Assembly (NCBI GenBank): GCA_022592445.1
Contig: JABYQR010000109.1
Location: 56,497 to 120,496, forward strand
Direction: 5' to 3'
Source: Cytidiella melzeri
Taxonomy: Eukaryota; Basidiomycota; Agaricomycetes; Polyporales; Irpicaceae
Length of the DNA stretch: 64,000 nt
Positions 13,072 to 25,219 of this stretch are shown here, in pieces. The translations under genes and the position numbers were made by a program. A model generated the notes under the pieces. It was not told where the DNA came from and searched no databases. It saw only the letters and a program-made list of their open reading frames with translations. How positions within the stretch are numbered: the stretch's first letter is position 1; every line of letters starts with the position of its first letter.

Positions 13072-14767
13072 ATGTTCTCCAACCTCTCTTTGGTGGCTCT
13101 CCTCCTCCTGGTGGCTGTCGGGGTCGCTGCTCCAACGCCGTTTCAACGTGAGTATTTACTTCAGGCGAGTAGTGTGCATAATGAGTTGACAAGCAGCACT
13201 CGATTCTTCAGGCTTGCCGAAGGAAGACTCATCCCTCTCGGTGCCTGCTAGCCAGTTTTCTAGCAATGGCTCGCTAGATTCAGCGAGTAGTGGTCCGAAT
13301 TCGAGCAGTGACAGCAGCCTACCCTCCAGCGTCGTCAGCTTGCCTTCTCCAAGCAGCTCGTCCTTCACCGTCGTCGACCCGCCCTCGCGCAGTTCCCTGA
13401 CTTTCAGCAGCTCCAGTACCTCCTTTGCGCCACAGCCGACTCCAACGTCTGCAAAGCCTGAATCATCTTCACTGCCAACCTCAAGTTTTCTGAGCTCGTC
13501 AGACCCTGTTACAGTTCCTACTTCGAGCGAGAAGCCTACCAGCTTTCCATTTGCGACTACTTCCACTTTCTCCTCCGTCACATCGTCCTTGACTGTTGCG
13601 CCGAGCGCAAGCAGCTCGTCCATCTCGGTATCGTTCTCTTCTGGCTCCGCGCCACTAAACATTCCCTCTACCTCCATCTTGCACACCTCGGCGTCAGCGT
13701 TCTCGTTCTCTACGTCTCTCTCGGCGCCGGGTATTGTCTCTACTTTGTCTGTGTCCAGCTCAGCAGCGGAGAGTTTGCAAGCATCAACGGCAACACTCGA
13801 CACATCTACCAGCTCGCAGTCGTTCACGGAAACAGTCGTCGCATCTACATCGCAAACTGGATCAAGCTTGACATCTTCATCCGTCGTCAGCGCATCATCT
13901 GTCTCGTCTGTTGCTCCCTCCTTGTCTTCCGGCGCACAATCCTCGTTCGCGACTACGTTAACAACCACTCCTGCTGATTCATCTAGCTCGACGGTTGTGG
14001 GGAGTTCGCTCCCATCTGCTGACCCATTTAGCTCAGCGACCACGACGAGTTCATCTTCGTCCTCTGAGTCTCTGTCGGTCACCTTTACATCTTCATCCAC
14101 ATCTGCGATCGGGTCTGCATCCTCATCTACCTTGCCATCGTTGTCTGGCTTCACTTCGTTCTCTTCATCTGCATCCGCAACTCCATCTTCCGAGCCAACG
14201 TCTTTCTCTGCGGTCCCCTTACCTACCCCAACAACCGGGCCGGCAGAGATTGAAGCCTACTTATCGGGCCACAACTCTGTTCGTGCCGCTGTTGGCGCTG
14301 CTCCGCTTTCATGGAGCAGTGCTCTCGCCGACTCTGCCCACTCGTATGCCTCTCAATGCCGCTTCCAACACTCCGGAGGCTCACTGGGTCCTTTCGGTGA
14401 AAACTTGGCCGCTGGTACAGGCAATTTCCCAGCTAGTGCTGCGGTGTCGTTGTTCGCTAGCGACAAACGTAAGTGACAACTAACTGATTAAGTTTGTTGA
14501 CTGTAATTACTGATGTGATACCGAATGAAGCGGATCTTGCCCATCCGTTTACTCACTTTACTCAGGTGGTGTGGAAGGCGACGACGCAGGTTGGATGCGG
14601 CGTGGCATTGTGCAGTGGCATCTTCGACAAGCCGGCGACGTATCACGTATGCCTGTACAACCCGGTTGGAAACGTCGTCGGAGAAGAACAGTACGTTAAT
14701 ATATCTGGTGGAACTTTGAGTTGTCATGGTGCTAATCACGGTTGTTTCCTTTAGAACCAATCTCTGA
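13072..14767 (+). CDS. Secreted CAP/PR-1 superfamily protein with long Ser/Thr-rich stalk
   Basis: Four exons (13072-13147, 13212-14468, 14531-14690, 14755-14767) give 501 residues in one frame. Residues 1 to about 21 form a signal peptide (hydrophobic core [12 protein letters not shown]). About residues 35-380 are very rich in Ser, Thr, Ala and Pro, a mucin-like, probably heavily O-glycosylated stalk. The C-terminal CAP (SCP/Tpx-1/Ag5/PR-1) domain shows [29 protein letters not shown] and YHVCLYNP, which are the family signatures with the conserved His and Glu of the CAP cavity. Family knowledge: fungal CAP proteins (yeast Pry proteins) bind sterols and lipids outside the cell. The stalk suggests wall association; no GPI signal is seen because the chain ends soon after the CAP domain. 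The domain usually begins with a helix carrying HNxxR, present here. Confidence 0.88.
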
Positions 14768-15418
14768 GCATATCGTGGCTTTTTTCACCTTTCGCCAAAT
14801 CTTGAACTGCCAAAACCTTACCGCTCTTTTCTGACTCCCCTGCCTTCTCTGGGCATTACTCTCGTTTTTCTCTTGCTAGTCTCTCACCCCTATCGCTTCA
14901 GGTTATTTTCTAGTCTTTCACCAGGCTTGACACAGCGCATTTCCTCTCGTAATCTACGGTTCATCGACCCTCTTCTTCGGCCTCAAGTAGCCTGCTCGAC
15001 TGGCATCGCAAGTTCTTCTTCTCTCCTCATACGCGCGGTCTTGTTATCGCCACTCAGCACATTCGACATGTGCCTCGTAATTGTTTTCTCGCAGGCTGGA
15101 TTGTTTTTTTTCTAGATTACGCGGTACAGGGTACCGATTGTTGTTGTAGTCATAAGCACCTCACAGCTGCATGTACATGTAGGACTGCTGTAAAATACCC
15201 CCCCCCCCCTCCCTCAGTAGACGAGTAGACCTCTAGAGGAATGTATACTGCTGTTTAGTATTTGTGGGTGGGTGATCACGATGCGAGACGCCCGTGTTTC
15301 AGCGATAATCGATAATTCATGGGCATGGGTCGCGCAAATGAAAGCATGATCATCTCTTTGCCCACCTCCAACATACTACGTCGTGACTTCGCTCGTTGAG
15401 ATTACAGCAACTGGCCAA
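14768..15418. other. Intergenic region with homopolymer C tract
   Basis: 3' flank of the CAP gene and promoter of the downstream leucine gene. It holds a run of 12 C at 15198-15209. Pyrimidine-rich stretches occur before the start at 15419. No coding sequence is supported. Confidence 0.5.
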
Positions 15419-16829
<1,411 letters not shown>

Positions 16830-17765
16830 GAAACAAAAAGCATGAGTTCAGTGCTGTACCCTACAATGAGAAAATATCATCAGTCCAGAAGAACCCATAG
16901 TTTAATCTGCTTCCTACGTAGTTCTCATTCGTCCTTTTCTGGACTGAGTTTGCTCGTTAGTTGAGCTGAGTGGCTCGGAGGCAGTCAATCCTCGTATCAT
17001 CGTTGTCTTTCTCTAGGCATTTTCGTCACGGCTGGTAAAGAGATTGAGAGCATGATCGTGAGAGTGATGGCGGGATCAAGTGCGTGTTTCGTATGGAAGC
17101 ACAGAGAATTTTTGGTATTAAAAGCTAGGGTAAGCCACGGTGTTCAAAGGTCGAGTAGAAATCTTTAATCTACAGTCAACTTGAATTGCCGGGCCCGAGT
17201 GCCGGTAGCTTTGTGGCGTCGAGCATGCGGGCCAACCGGCTATTCACTCCCGACAAGCCTGCCATGATCACCACGACCACTGCAGCTTCCTACTACTCAA
17301 CCAACTCTTGGCCCGGGAGTTACTACTCAGCACTCATCGTGCTCACTCGTTCACAGTGGACGACAATGGTGCGCGACTCCCCGTCTTTGGCACTGCCAAG
17401 TCATCACGACTTTACCTTATACTTGCCTCTAGTCGATGTCCTAGTCCTTACCCAGCTCTCTTGAGGTCTCGATGATCCCTTCAGCTACTCTCAGCTTGAA
17501 AGCGTTCTGTCCTCGCTTTCTACCATCACCGTCCGACTTTGCTCACGCGCGACACCGTGACGCGGTGCACCGAGAATCCGAACGCCGAAACGGTATCGAT
17601 CACCCAAGCCAGCCAAAACGCTAAAGTGCTCAAATTGCACGTGCGATGGACAAGGTCAACAGTCAGAACAACTCACCATCATCCAGTGATGGGCCCCGGC
17701 GGGGGCCTGCACAACCGTCAAACACAAATCCGCATTATTCAGTTCAATTCTAAGATGAGTGAGCA
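16830..17765. other. Intergenic region, no supported gene
   Basis: Lies between the ends of the convergent LEU2 (+) and P450 (-) genes. Two open frames at 17186-17464 and 17539-17811 on the plus strand are Ser/Thr-rich and unrecognisable, and the second overlaps the P450 3' end. I see no RNA gene or repeat. Confidence 0.4.
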
Positions 17766-20107
17766 CTACGCGCGTACATGTTGTCTAACAATAATCGGCA
17801 TCCTTCCTTGACTTTTCTTCTCCGATTCATCGCCAACGACTATAGCTCGTTGGACTACTGCTGTCCGCTTCTTGACCCTGTCAGCAGCAACGTCCAGCTC
17901 GAACTCGAACTCTCGGACGAGCGTGAACAATACAGCTTTCAACCTGGAAACAAACAAAAACAACGAGATCAAAAAGTCAATTTTTATCAAAAGTCAAGGG
18001 GAGAAGCGATAGAAGAAGGAACGCACTCAGCGAGAGAGAATCGGTAACCGATACATGCGCGAGGTCCACCGAGGAAGCTGAGAAGGTTACCGTATACTCC
18101 AGGGACGGCTTTGACGGCGTCCGGGAGGTTTTCCCAACGTTCCGGTCTGTGAAACATGATGGGATGTGAGTAGCGTGGTAACCTAGTAGTAGCGATGCTG
18201 CCAAATCTGAACGCACTTGAATTCCCCAGCGTCTTCTCCCCAATAGGGCTTGTACCGATCCAGAGCGTGAATCGGTATCATCACCATATCGCCCTTCTGT
18301 ATACTGTACAGATGTTAGACCTTAGCGGCAACACACTGAGGGGAAAACAGGGACTGACTGGATGTGATTCCTTTGTACGCCATGCCTATCTGTGTACGGT
18401 GTGCTGCAAGGGATGATGTCGTCTTTCGTTGCGACGCGCGTGCTTTGCGGGACAATCGAGTGGTATCTCAGAACCTCCTTGACGAACATGCCGAGGTACG
18501 GTAAAGCATGCAGCTCGGCCATGGTTGGGTTCTCCGTGGGAACGGTGAGTAGTTCCTCTCGGAGTTTGCGCTGTATTTCCGGATGTTGCGTGAGTGAGAA
18601 GAGTGCCCACGTCGTCGCTGTCGCCGTCGTATCGTGTCCTGCTACGACGAGCGTTGGGAACTCTGCAATACAGTAAGAAACACCACCTTTTTTTTTGCAA
18701 ATATGTAACCCGTAAGTGACACTCACGCGCGAGAACCTCTTCGTCCGACAGTCGCCGACTCTCAGGAACGTCCGACGACATGTTCGCCTTGACCAGGAGC
18801 GTCAGCACGTCACGTCCGAGCAACTCCTTCTTCCCGACGTTACTCTCTTTGCTCGCCGCGATAACAGACGCCTTCTTCTCTGAAATAAGCTGAAGCCCCA
18901 AACGGCGCATGTTAGCCTGGGCCAACTCCAAATTCCGCTCGCCTGCAGTTTTCTGTGCCCATACATCATCAGTGACACAGGATTCCCAAAGATATGTTTG
19001 TTTTGGGTACATACGAAGATACGCAAGAAGGGAAAGAAGGCTTGGAAGATAGCCCTCAGACGGGGTGTGTGCATGCTGATGGAGACTGTGTTGAAAGCAT
19101 CGTTCACCTCGCACTCTCCCTCTTTCGCATATATCGCATTAAAGTTGTAATCGAAGCCTAGTCGAAAAACCCGTTAGCGGGGAGAGAACTGTGACTGGGT
19201 ACAAAAGTCAGCTCACCAGCCTGACCAATCATGTCGAGCGACGCTTTGCCTAGCCAAGAGAGGACGTCGACATGAGCATCGCCTTTGTCTGACTTTGCAA
19301 TCTCATCGAGCCATCTGTCGCGAAGCTGAAAAAAAACGCTTAGAACTTGATGCATGGGTATTGGATGCAGCACGAACCATTTGTGACTTCTCGATAAATA
19401 TCTCTGTCATTTCGCGCACTGCTGCACTACTGAAAGCTGGGTTTAAGGCTCTTCGCTGCGACAGGAAGGTTAGATAGGTATGATAACCTCAAAGGACAGT
19501 CAGCGTACCTGGTTGCTATGTTGGTCCTCTGGGGTCAAAATTAAATAAGTGCTACTGTTGAAAGATGCATCGGAAAGAGTTTACCTTCAGCCACGAGTAC
19601 ACCCTGACCAATCAGCTGCGCCATGTGGTAACGAGTCTGGCGTGGCCTCTGGTATGTATAGGTGTTCGTAAGGATATGATTCAATGCTCTGTACTGGAGT
19701 AAGCAAGAGTACGGCATAAGAAGGCTTTACAGGGCATACCGGGTGTCCATCGTCCACAGAACACGAGTCTGTCGCGCGAGTCAGCCAGTGCATGTTTACC
19801 GAAAGTCAAACCATGATGGACTTACACTGAACAGACCGTTGTAGGAGATAGTCGGACCGTATTTTTCTACCCATTGTTGCTGGAGGGCAGACTGGTCTGC
19901 TTGGTATATACTTTTGGCGTGGCCCCAGAAAAAGTGGGGGTTGGGTGGACCAGGGAGGGAGCGGAGGGGCGAGGAATAGTTTCGAACGATCCAAGAGCCA
20001 GCCTTGTAGAGGAGAAAAACAAACGTTCCAGCGGTGAAAAGACGTGCCAGCACGGATGGGGAGCTGTTGACCTGCAACGCTCGGAGGATAGAAAAGATGG
20101 TCGACAT
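17766..20107 (-). CDS. Cytochrome P450 monooxygenase, microsomal type
   Basis: A multi-exon gene read from ATG at 20105-20107 to TAG at 17766-17768. The N-terminus has a membrane anchor ([15 protein letters not shown]) and the proline hinge [14 protein letters not shown]. Family motifs appear in order: the C-helix region, the I-helix oxygen-activation motif [12 protein letters not shown] (about 18640), the K-helix ExxR as EVLR (about 18480), the PERW motif (about 18140) and the haem loop [12 protein letters not shown] with its axial Cys (about 18065). The last exon encodes the beta-sheet end and stops at QHVRA. P450s of this class insert one oxygen atom using NADPH-P450 reductase at the endoplasmic reticulum. 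Substrate cannot be told from sequence, and no biosynthetic cluster surrounds it. All key residues are present, so it looks functional. Confidence 0.9.
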
Positions 20108-21418
20108 CTTGCGGGGGAGTGGGTGGAAGGAGGAAGGGGGGTATGGGGTAAGTAGTTGGCATGAACAAATGTCGTATAAATAGGGTATAGGTGCCAAAGC
20201 GGAAACATGATGCACAGTGTGTGGCTGCGAGGCTATGTCAGGAGGTAATCAACAGCTCGAAAGGCGCGGTGTATACCTGTATACCTAGAAACGCGTCCGC
20301 ACAACAGGGCCACACGATCGAACAAGTTTTGATTCGGGTGGCGTACCTCGAGCTGATTCGTAAGAAGGTGGGTTTCTACCCTTTTTCACAGCATTATCCA
20401 AGACTTCAGTTCGCTCGCATAGTTGTCTGTAACACGGCCTTTTGATCTGTTACCCCTGATACAGCAGAGTAGACGGGAATTTCAAACCTTTGTGCAGCTT
20501 CAGGTTTGTAGCTTATCCGCGCTCTGAGCCGTGACTGCCGGATTTTCCACCCAGCAGCACGATGTGATGGTGTATGTATGATCTCTGCCACCTGCTTCTG
20601 ATCTCAAAACAAGAAGAACCGACGAGAGAGAGAGAGAGACAGCTCACATTGACAAGTATCGATCCAGTTGAAGCTTGTGACATGCTCAACCCTGGCACAA
20701 GGCGGTACCCTCGCTTAGAGATGGCTATGCGTGGTTCCTTGTGCCTTGGGTTTTGTGATTCTCAAAATCCACACTCGACAATTGATGGGGTTTCGTCTGT
20801 CTCTTTTTTTTACATAGGCGGCGGTGCAATCCTTTCTGGCCTTGAAGCGACTCCTGCCCAGGTGAGCACGACTTGGTACCACTGGGCGAAACCGCAAGTA
20901 TTCCACGTTCTGATGCATGGCCGAAATGACGGCCTCACACCGTGCAACTTGAAGCTTGCGGAGCCCATGGTAGCAATTGTTCAGTGATTCGACGCTTGCT
21001 GTGAATGTTAGTCAGGAGCCGAAACGAGACAAGACAATGATTGTGGCGCAGAAGCGCTGCAACTTGGAATTTAAACCCTGAATTAGTTAATCTGCACACG
21101 CAAATCTCATCCTGTTCCTACAGAAACCGTCTCAAGTTGGGTTTACAATTGCAGTGCAGTTTCATGATTATGTGTACGCGCTGAGAGGCAGTTTGCAGGC
21201 GGAGTCTCCTCCCCGTCTAAACGTTCCATAGCCTGGTTTCCACAGCGACTGAATCGCCACCACAATCAGTGAGGCAGGACACTGTGCGTCTCAGTGCGCA
21301 CACCAAAATCGTATAACTGCACTGTGTTTGGCCACAAAGTGTCACGACATGCGTTTTTGAGGAATGTCGCGATCGGACAAGCAGCGCGGCTGTGAGCTCG
21401 TGAACTTGGCAAAAGCTT

Positions 21419-21550
21419 CGTACCTGTTAGTCTCGTACCCAGACGTTTTGGGAATCCCGATTAGGACAGGGGATGGCGAGAAAAAAAGACAGCTCGCTCC
21501 CCGAACGTCTGGTGAACTTCGTAGTGATTGGGTGTAGATCATTCGCACAT
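21419..21550 (-). repeat. Inverted partner copy of the 22 kb foldback element
   Basis: Read on the minus strand, this segment matches 22088-22256 at both edges: GATGATCTACACCCAATC at one end and GGTACGAGACTA with CAGGTACG at the other. The middle is diverged, but it keeps its own internal inverted pair (CCAGACGTT and AACGTCTGG). It is probably a second, older copy of a small non-autonomous element. Confidence 0.55.
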
Positions 21551-22129
21551 GACCGCATCGAAGGACAGAGCGACTCCAAGTTTCGACTGCGTCACAATAG
21601 GTCACACATTGAAGCGCCCTCAGTGCGAGGTGTAAACGAATATGAATTTGATCAATTTTTGCGCTACCCACTCGACATTGCAGAAACACATTCCTATGCG
21701 CTATTTCTGCCTGTAGAAATTCTGACTAAGTAATATGACCGAGGGATGGTAAGCTATGCTCACTTTCGGCTCAAGTCACAGCCTGTGACATCCCATCACG
21801 TTCATTCTCGCGTCTTGAACGCGTCCGCGAGTGGGCGCTTTCAATATTACTGCATGCGACCTCCGCTTGCATCCTCTCGTTCTCGTTTATCTCTCATTCC
21901 CCTTGTCTTAAAATGCGTTAGAATACCAATATGAATACTCCTATATTTAAACCAGCAAAAGATTGAAATATTTCACGCAGAAAGTTCAAGAGGGAGGGAC
22001 AAGCAAGGAGTGTGCAATTCAAGTCGTACTATGGAGTAGCGTACAGAGCCAATAATTGTAAACGCCCAATCATTCGCGCAGAAATCCATCACGTGCGGAT
22101 GATCTACACCCAATCTATACGAAATGCAC

Positions 22130-22238
22130 CAGACCCTCGGGGCCCGCGCGTGCTTTTTGATTTGCCTTTTTCTTCCCAAAACAGCACACGCGCGCATCTG
22201 CCTTTTTAGGAACGCAGTGACTGGCCCCGAGAGGTCTG
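22130..22238. repeat. MITE-like foldback element
   Basis: About 109 bp whose ends are inverted repeats: CAGACCCTCGGGGCC on the left and GGCCCCGAGAGGTCTG on the right, followed inward by GCGCGTGC and its near complement CACGCGCGC. There is no coding capacity. The flanks also match the copy at 21419-21550, so the mobile unit may be larger than this hairpin. A clear target duplication was not seen. Confidence 0.55.
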
Positions 22239-22894
22239 GGTACGAGACTACGTACCTGTACGAGCCGAGACGAGCGTGATGCTCATATTCTGTCACAACT
22301 GTAGCCTGCGGTCACGTCTTCTCGATGGGCAGTACCGTTCAAAGCTGCCAATAGTGTGCAGTGCTGGTTGCAAGTATCATCCAGTGGTATAGTATGCATG
22401 TCCATCCACAACGCAAATTTAAATACGTACCTCAATTTGGTGTACTGCCAGGAAGTAAGAGTGACGTCCGTGACCAAGTGATCTAACGTAAGTTAGCTCT
22501 TTTTGTGCTCCAAGCCTGAACGCGGTTACTCCAAGTGCCAAAGTGACACAAAAGTCAGCTACAAAGAACGATCACTCTTGCCAAGAATGAACCCGAACCA
22601 TGAGTCGTTGGCATGTACAGGCGAGCTGGAAAGGAGAGTGCGAGAAGTACCCACAGGCTGTGACACCACGGGGTAAATGAAAAGAACTTCACAATAGCTC
22701 TTGGCTATTCTCGTTGACATGCAGAGTGCGGACAAGAAAGCCACGTACGCGTCAAGAGGATTCTGCGCGGTATGAAGTCTACCGCAGAGGCGTTGTCCGA
22801 GATATTACTGTGTAATGTAGCCATTATTAACACTATGTGTGGTTGAGTGTACCACAAATCATCAACAACTGATCGTCACTTTCCGTTGCTAATT

Positions 22895-24066
22895 TCATAA
22901 CGGATCAGCTGGTCCAATCTGCTTTACAGCGTAGTAGCTGAAGAACAGGATCTTGAAGCATAGAGCGAGACCTGCGTGTAGCAGCACAAGTAGCACGGCA
23001 ACGAGGCGAACCGCTTTTTGGTCAGCCTAGAATGCGGGATGTTAGCCACAATTCATCACCAGTGACTATTCAACTCACAGCAGCAAGGATGGGGTAGGTA
23101 TTGGAGATCAGGAAATAGCCTGAAAGGAGGAACGCGAGACCGACAAGGATCCATCTCACCAGAGGTACGGGTATGACGCACAGCAACTAAAATGCGGTGG
23201 GCGGATGAGTCCCATGCATGTTCCACACAGGCTTGTTACTTACCGAGACTGGAATCCAAACAAACTGCCCGTATCCCCACAGCGCGACAGTCTCAACGAC
23301 ACTCCATTCGCCTACTCCCAAGTACCTCAAGCCGAGCCATAGCAGTACGGGTACAGCGAGACCATACGAGTACACCAATCCCACCGCGATGCTCAGCAAG
23401 CCAAAGTTGTATTCGAGTGGATCGGTCGGAGACGCGGCGTCAGGGTCGGACATGTAGGCGGCGATCGAAGAGGCGAGAGACGAGAACACAAAGAGACTGA
23501 ATATGAGGGTTGTGAGTGTCCAGAATGGACCGTAGAGATCTGCGGGAGTAAGGTGATCGGAGAGGAATGATGAGTTCGTGGGGATTAATGTCAAGTAACA
23601 TCGTCGAAGGACCTGAGGTGGTCCGCGGGAATTATGAGCTTATTGACTAGCACAGACCACGACCGTCGAAAAACGCACGGTTTTGGTGTCAATGTCAAAG
23701 TACGATTGATAGTGTTCTACTTGCCAGAACGATGTCTTTCCTGACCTGTCTGGGATATAGCCTGAATTTGTATGATCAGTACTGTTCGGTAGTCAGAACT
23801 GTTGGTGAAAAACGCACCTCTAAACCCGACATTGCCTACACCAGGACCTCCAGCTGTTTGACGAGCATCCGTCTCAAGAAAAGCTGTGATAGAATGATAT
23901 CAAATGAGTACAGCTTCAACAATTCCAGGAATTGAAGCTCGGACGTACATTTGAACTGCAACCCATCCGGGCCCTCCTCCATCCTCTAATAGACCAAGTC
24001 AGACTTGCCCACACGCGTTCTGTGTGTGCGACTCACTTCATCAGCCTCTATCGAGACGTATGCCAT
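22895..24066 (-). CDS. Yip1-domain Golgi/ER membrane-traffic protein (YIPF1/2-like)
   Basis: Exons run from ATG at 24064-24066 through short exons (about 23990-23940 and 23880-23620) and a long one at 23600-23240 to TGA at 22895-22897. The N-terminal cytosolic part ends with the hallmark QVEYYQSYFDIDTKTVLRRC, the conserved segment before the first membrane helix in Yip1-family proteins. It continues with DLYGPFWTLTTLIFSLF, then PLEYNFGLLSIAVGLVYSYG and WGYGQFVWIPVS. Five hydrophobic helices are expected; the last lies in the exon ending KQIGPADPL. Family knowledge: these proteins bind Rab/Ypt GTPases and shape vesicle budding between ER and Golgi. The yeast counterpart of the YIPF1/2 branch is Yip5. 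It is divergent from the TMEM170-like gene, with about 200 bp between the two starts, so a shared promoter is likely. Confidence 0.85.
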
Positions 24067-24267
24067 GATTTACGATACAGCTTTGCTGCGAAAATGGGCT
24101 GGCCGTAGAGCGAGATGGTGGTGGAACTGAGAGCTACAGTATGTTTCAGCGGCGCGCCGTACCCCGGCGCTCGTATCTGTGGCAAAGGCGCATCATTTCC
24201 ACAAATCTGGGTAGCTACTTGGATCTGAAAGTGGTTCTCTATCTCTCACCACACCTGCAGCAGGTGC

Positions 24268-25043
24268 ATGGATGGTCAACAGAGCCCACCGCCATGGCCA
24301 TCGCTGTACAACATCCTCATTGACCTCCAACCGATCTCAGGAAGACCTCCCGCAGCACCCGGAGGATTCTATCTCGACAACCCGAGTGGTCCGTTTTGCT
24401 GTACCAACCCCCTTCAACAATGCACTCACGAGCTTCTACAGATATCTACAAATTCACATTATACTGGACTCTTGTATTCTATACCCCTGCGTTCATGTTC
24501 TGCGGAACGTACGCTTTCGTCAACCTCGCCTTCACGCCCGAGTCGCGCCTCCGAAGAATGCTGTTTCTTGCACCTCACAGATACTCCGCGGTACCAACGA
24601 GGAGCGATATTCCTCTCAGCACTATCCACAAAGCACCCTCACACATGAGCGAAGGTACACGTCTGACGCGTGGAAGATCAAGACTCAGACCAAACGAACG
24701 ACGGTCTCGCCTCACGTTCGCCTTGCTCGTCCTTTTCGTGTTTGCGTGCTGTGCAGTCGGAGGTGCCGTGGTTGGCTCCACGGTGCTGGGATATGTCATG
24801 GCAGGAGTGTTCAAAGTAGCGCATTATCAAATGTCTACGTGAGTTGTTTTGCTTTGTTCTCGCCATAGGTACGCTCTTAGCTTACATCTGATATTTAGTT
24901 GGATACCCTTCTTGCTGGGTTTGATGCAAACTCTGGTGGGGTTTTTAGGGTAAGTTGCTGTTTACCCTACGATAATCAAGCAACAAATAACTGGCTCAAC
25001 TTATGGTGACAGAATATGGCCCTCTGTCGTCGACATCATTTGA
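24268..25043 (+). CDS. Small three-helix membrane protein, TMEM170-like
   Basis: Four exons (24268-24388, 24442-24838, 24899-24949, 25013-25043) give 199 residues. After a Pro-rich N-terminus comes a first membrane helix (KFTLYWTLVFYTPAFMFCGTY), then a loop of about 60 basic residues, two further helices (LTFALLVLFVFACCAVGGAV and the following glycine-rich stretch) and the C-terminal WIPFLLGLMQTLVGFLG. The order of helices and the W-P-F-LG-QT pattern recall the TMEM170 family, which in animals affects ER sheet/tubule and nuclear envelope form. That assignment is from remembered family pattern only. The first donor is GTCCGT, an unusual form, but the resulting frame is right. The stop at 25041-25043 is about 180 bp from the convergent ATPase stop. 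Confidence 0.7.
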
Positions 25044-25219
25044 TGCTACTGGCACAAATTATACGTCTGATACCCATGGATACCATCCTGTTCACATCGC
25101 ATGCGCAACAATCTCCATATGTACCAGTAAAATTGCATACAAATGTATAACAGTCAGGAATCGTCACAGCCAGTGCTCCTACAGACTGAACCACACTACA
25201 CCTATATTCGATCAGATCA

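Larger units (their letters stand above)
20108..22894. other. Long intergenic region with foldback and inverted repeats
   Basis: Nearly 2.8 kb without a supported gene. It has a TATAAATAGG sequence at about 20174-20183, upstream of the P450 start but in plus orientation, a GA-rich run near 20625-20640, and the inverted-repeat structure at 21419-22256 described separately. The open frame at 20574-20987 (plus, 137 codons) lacks any recognisable motif. Confidence 0.5.

Noticed and set aside
20574..20987. 137-codon plus-strand frame in the gene desert
   Set aside because: No signal peptide, domain or splice-linked neighbour.
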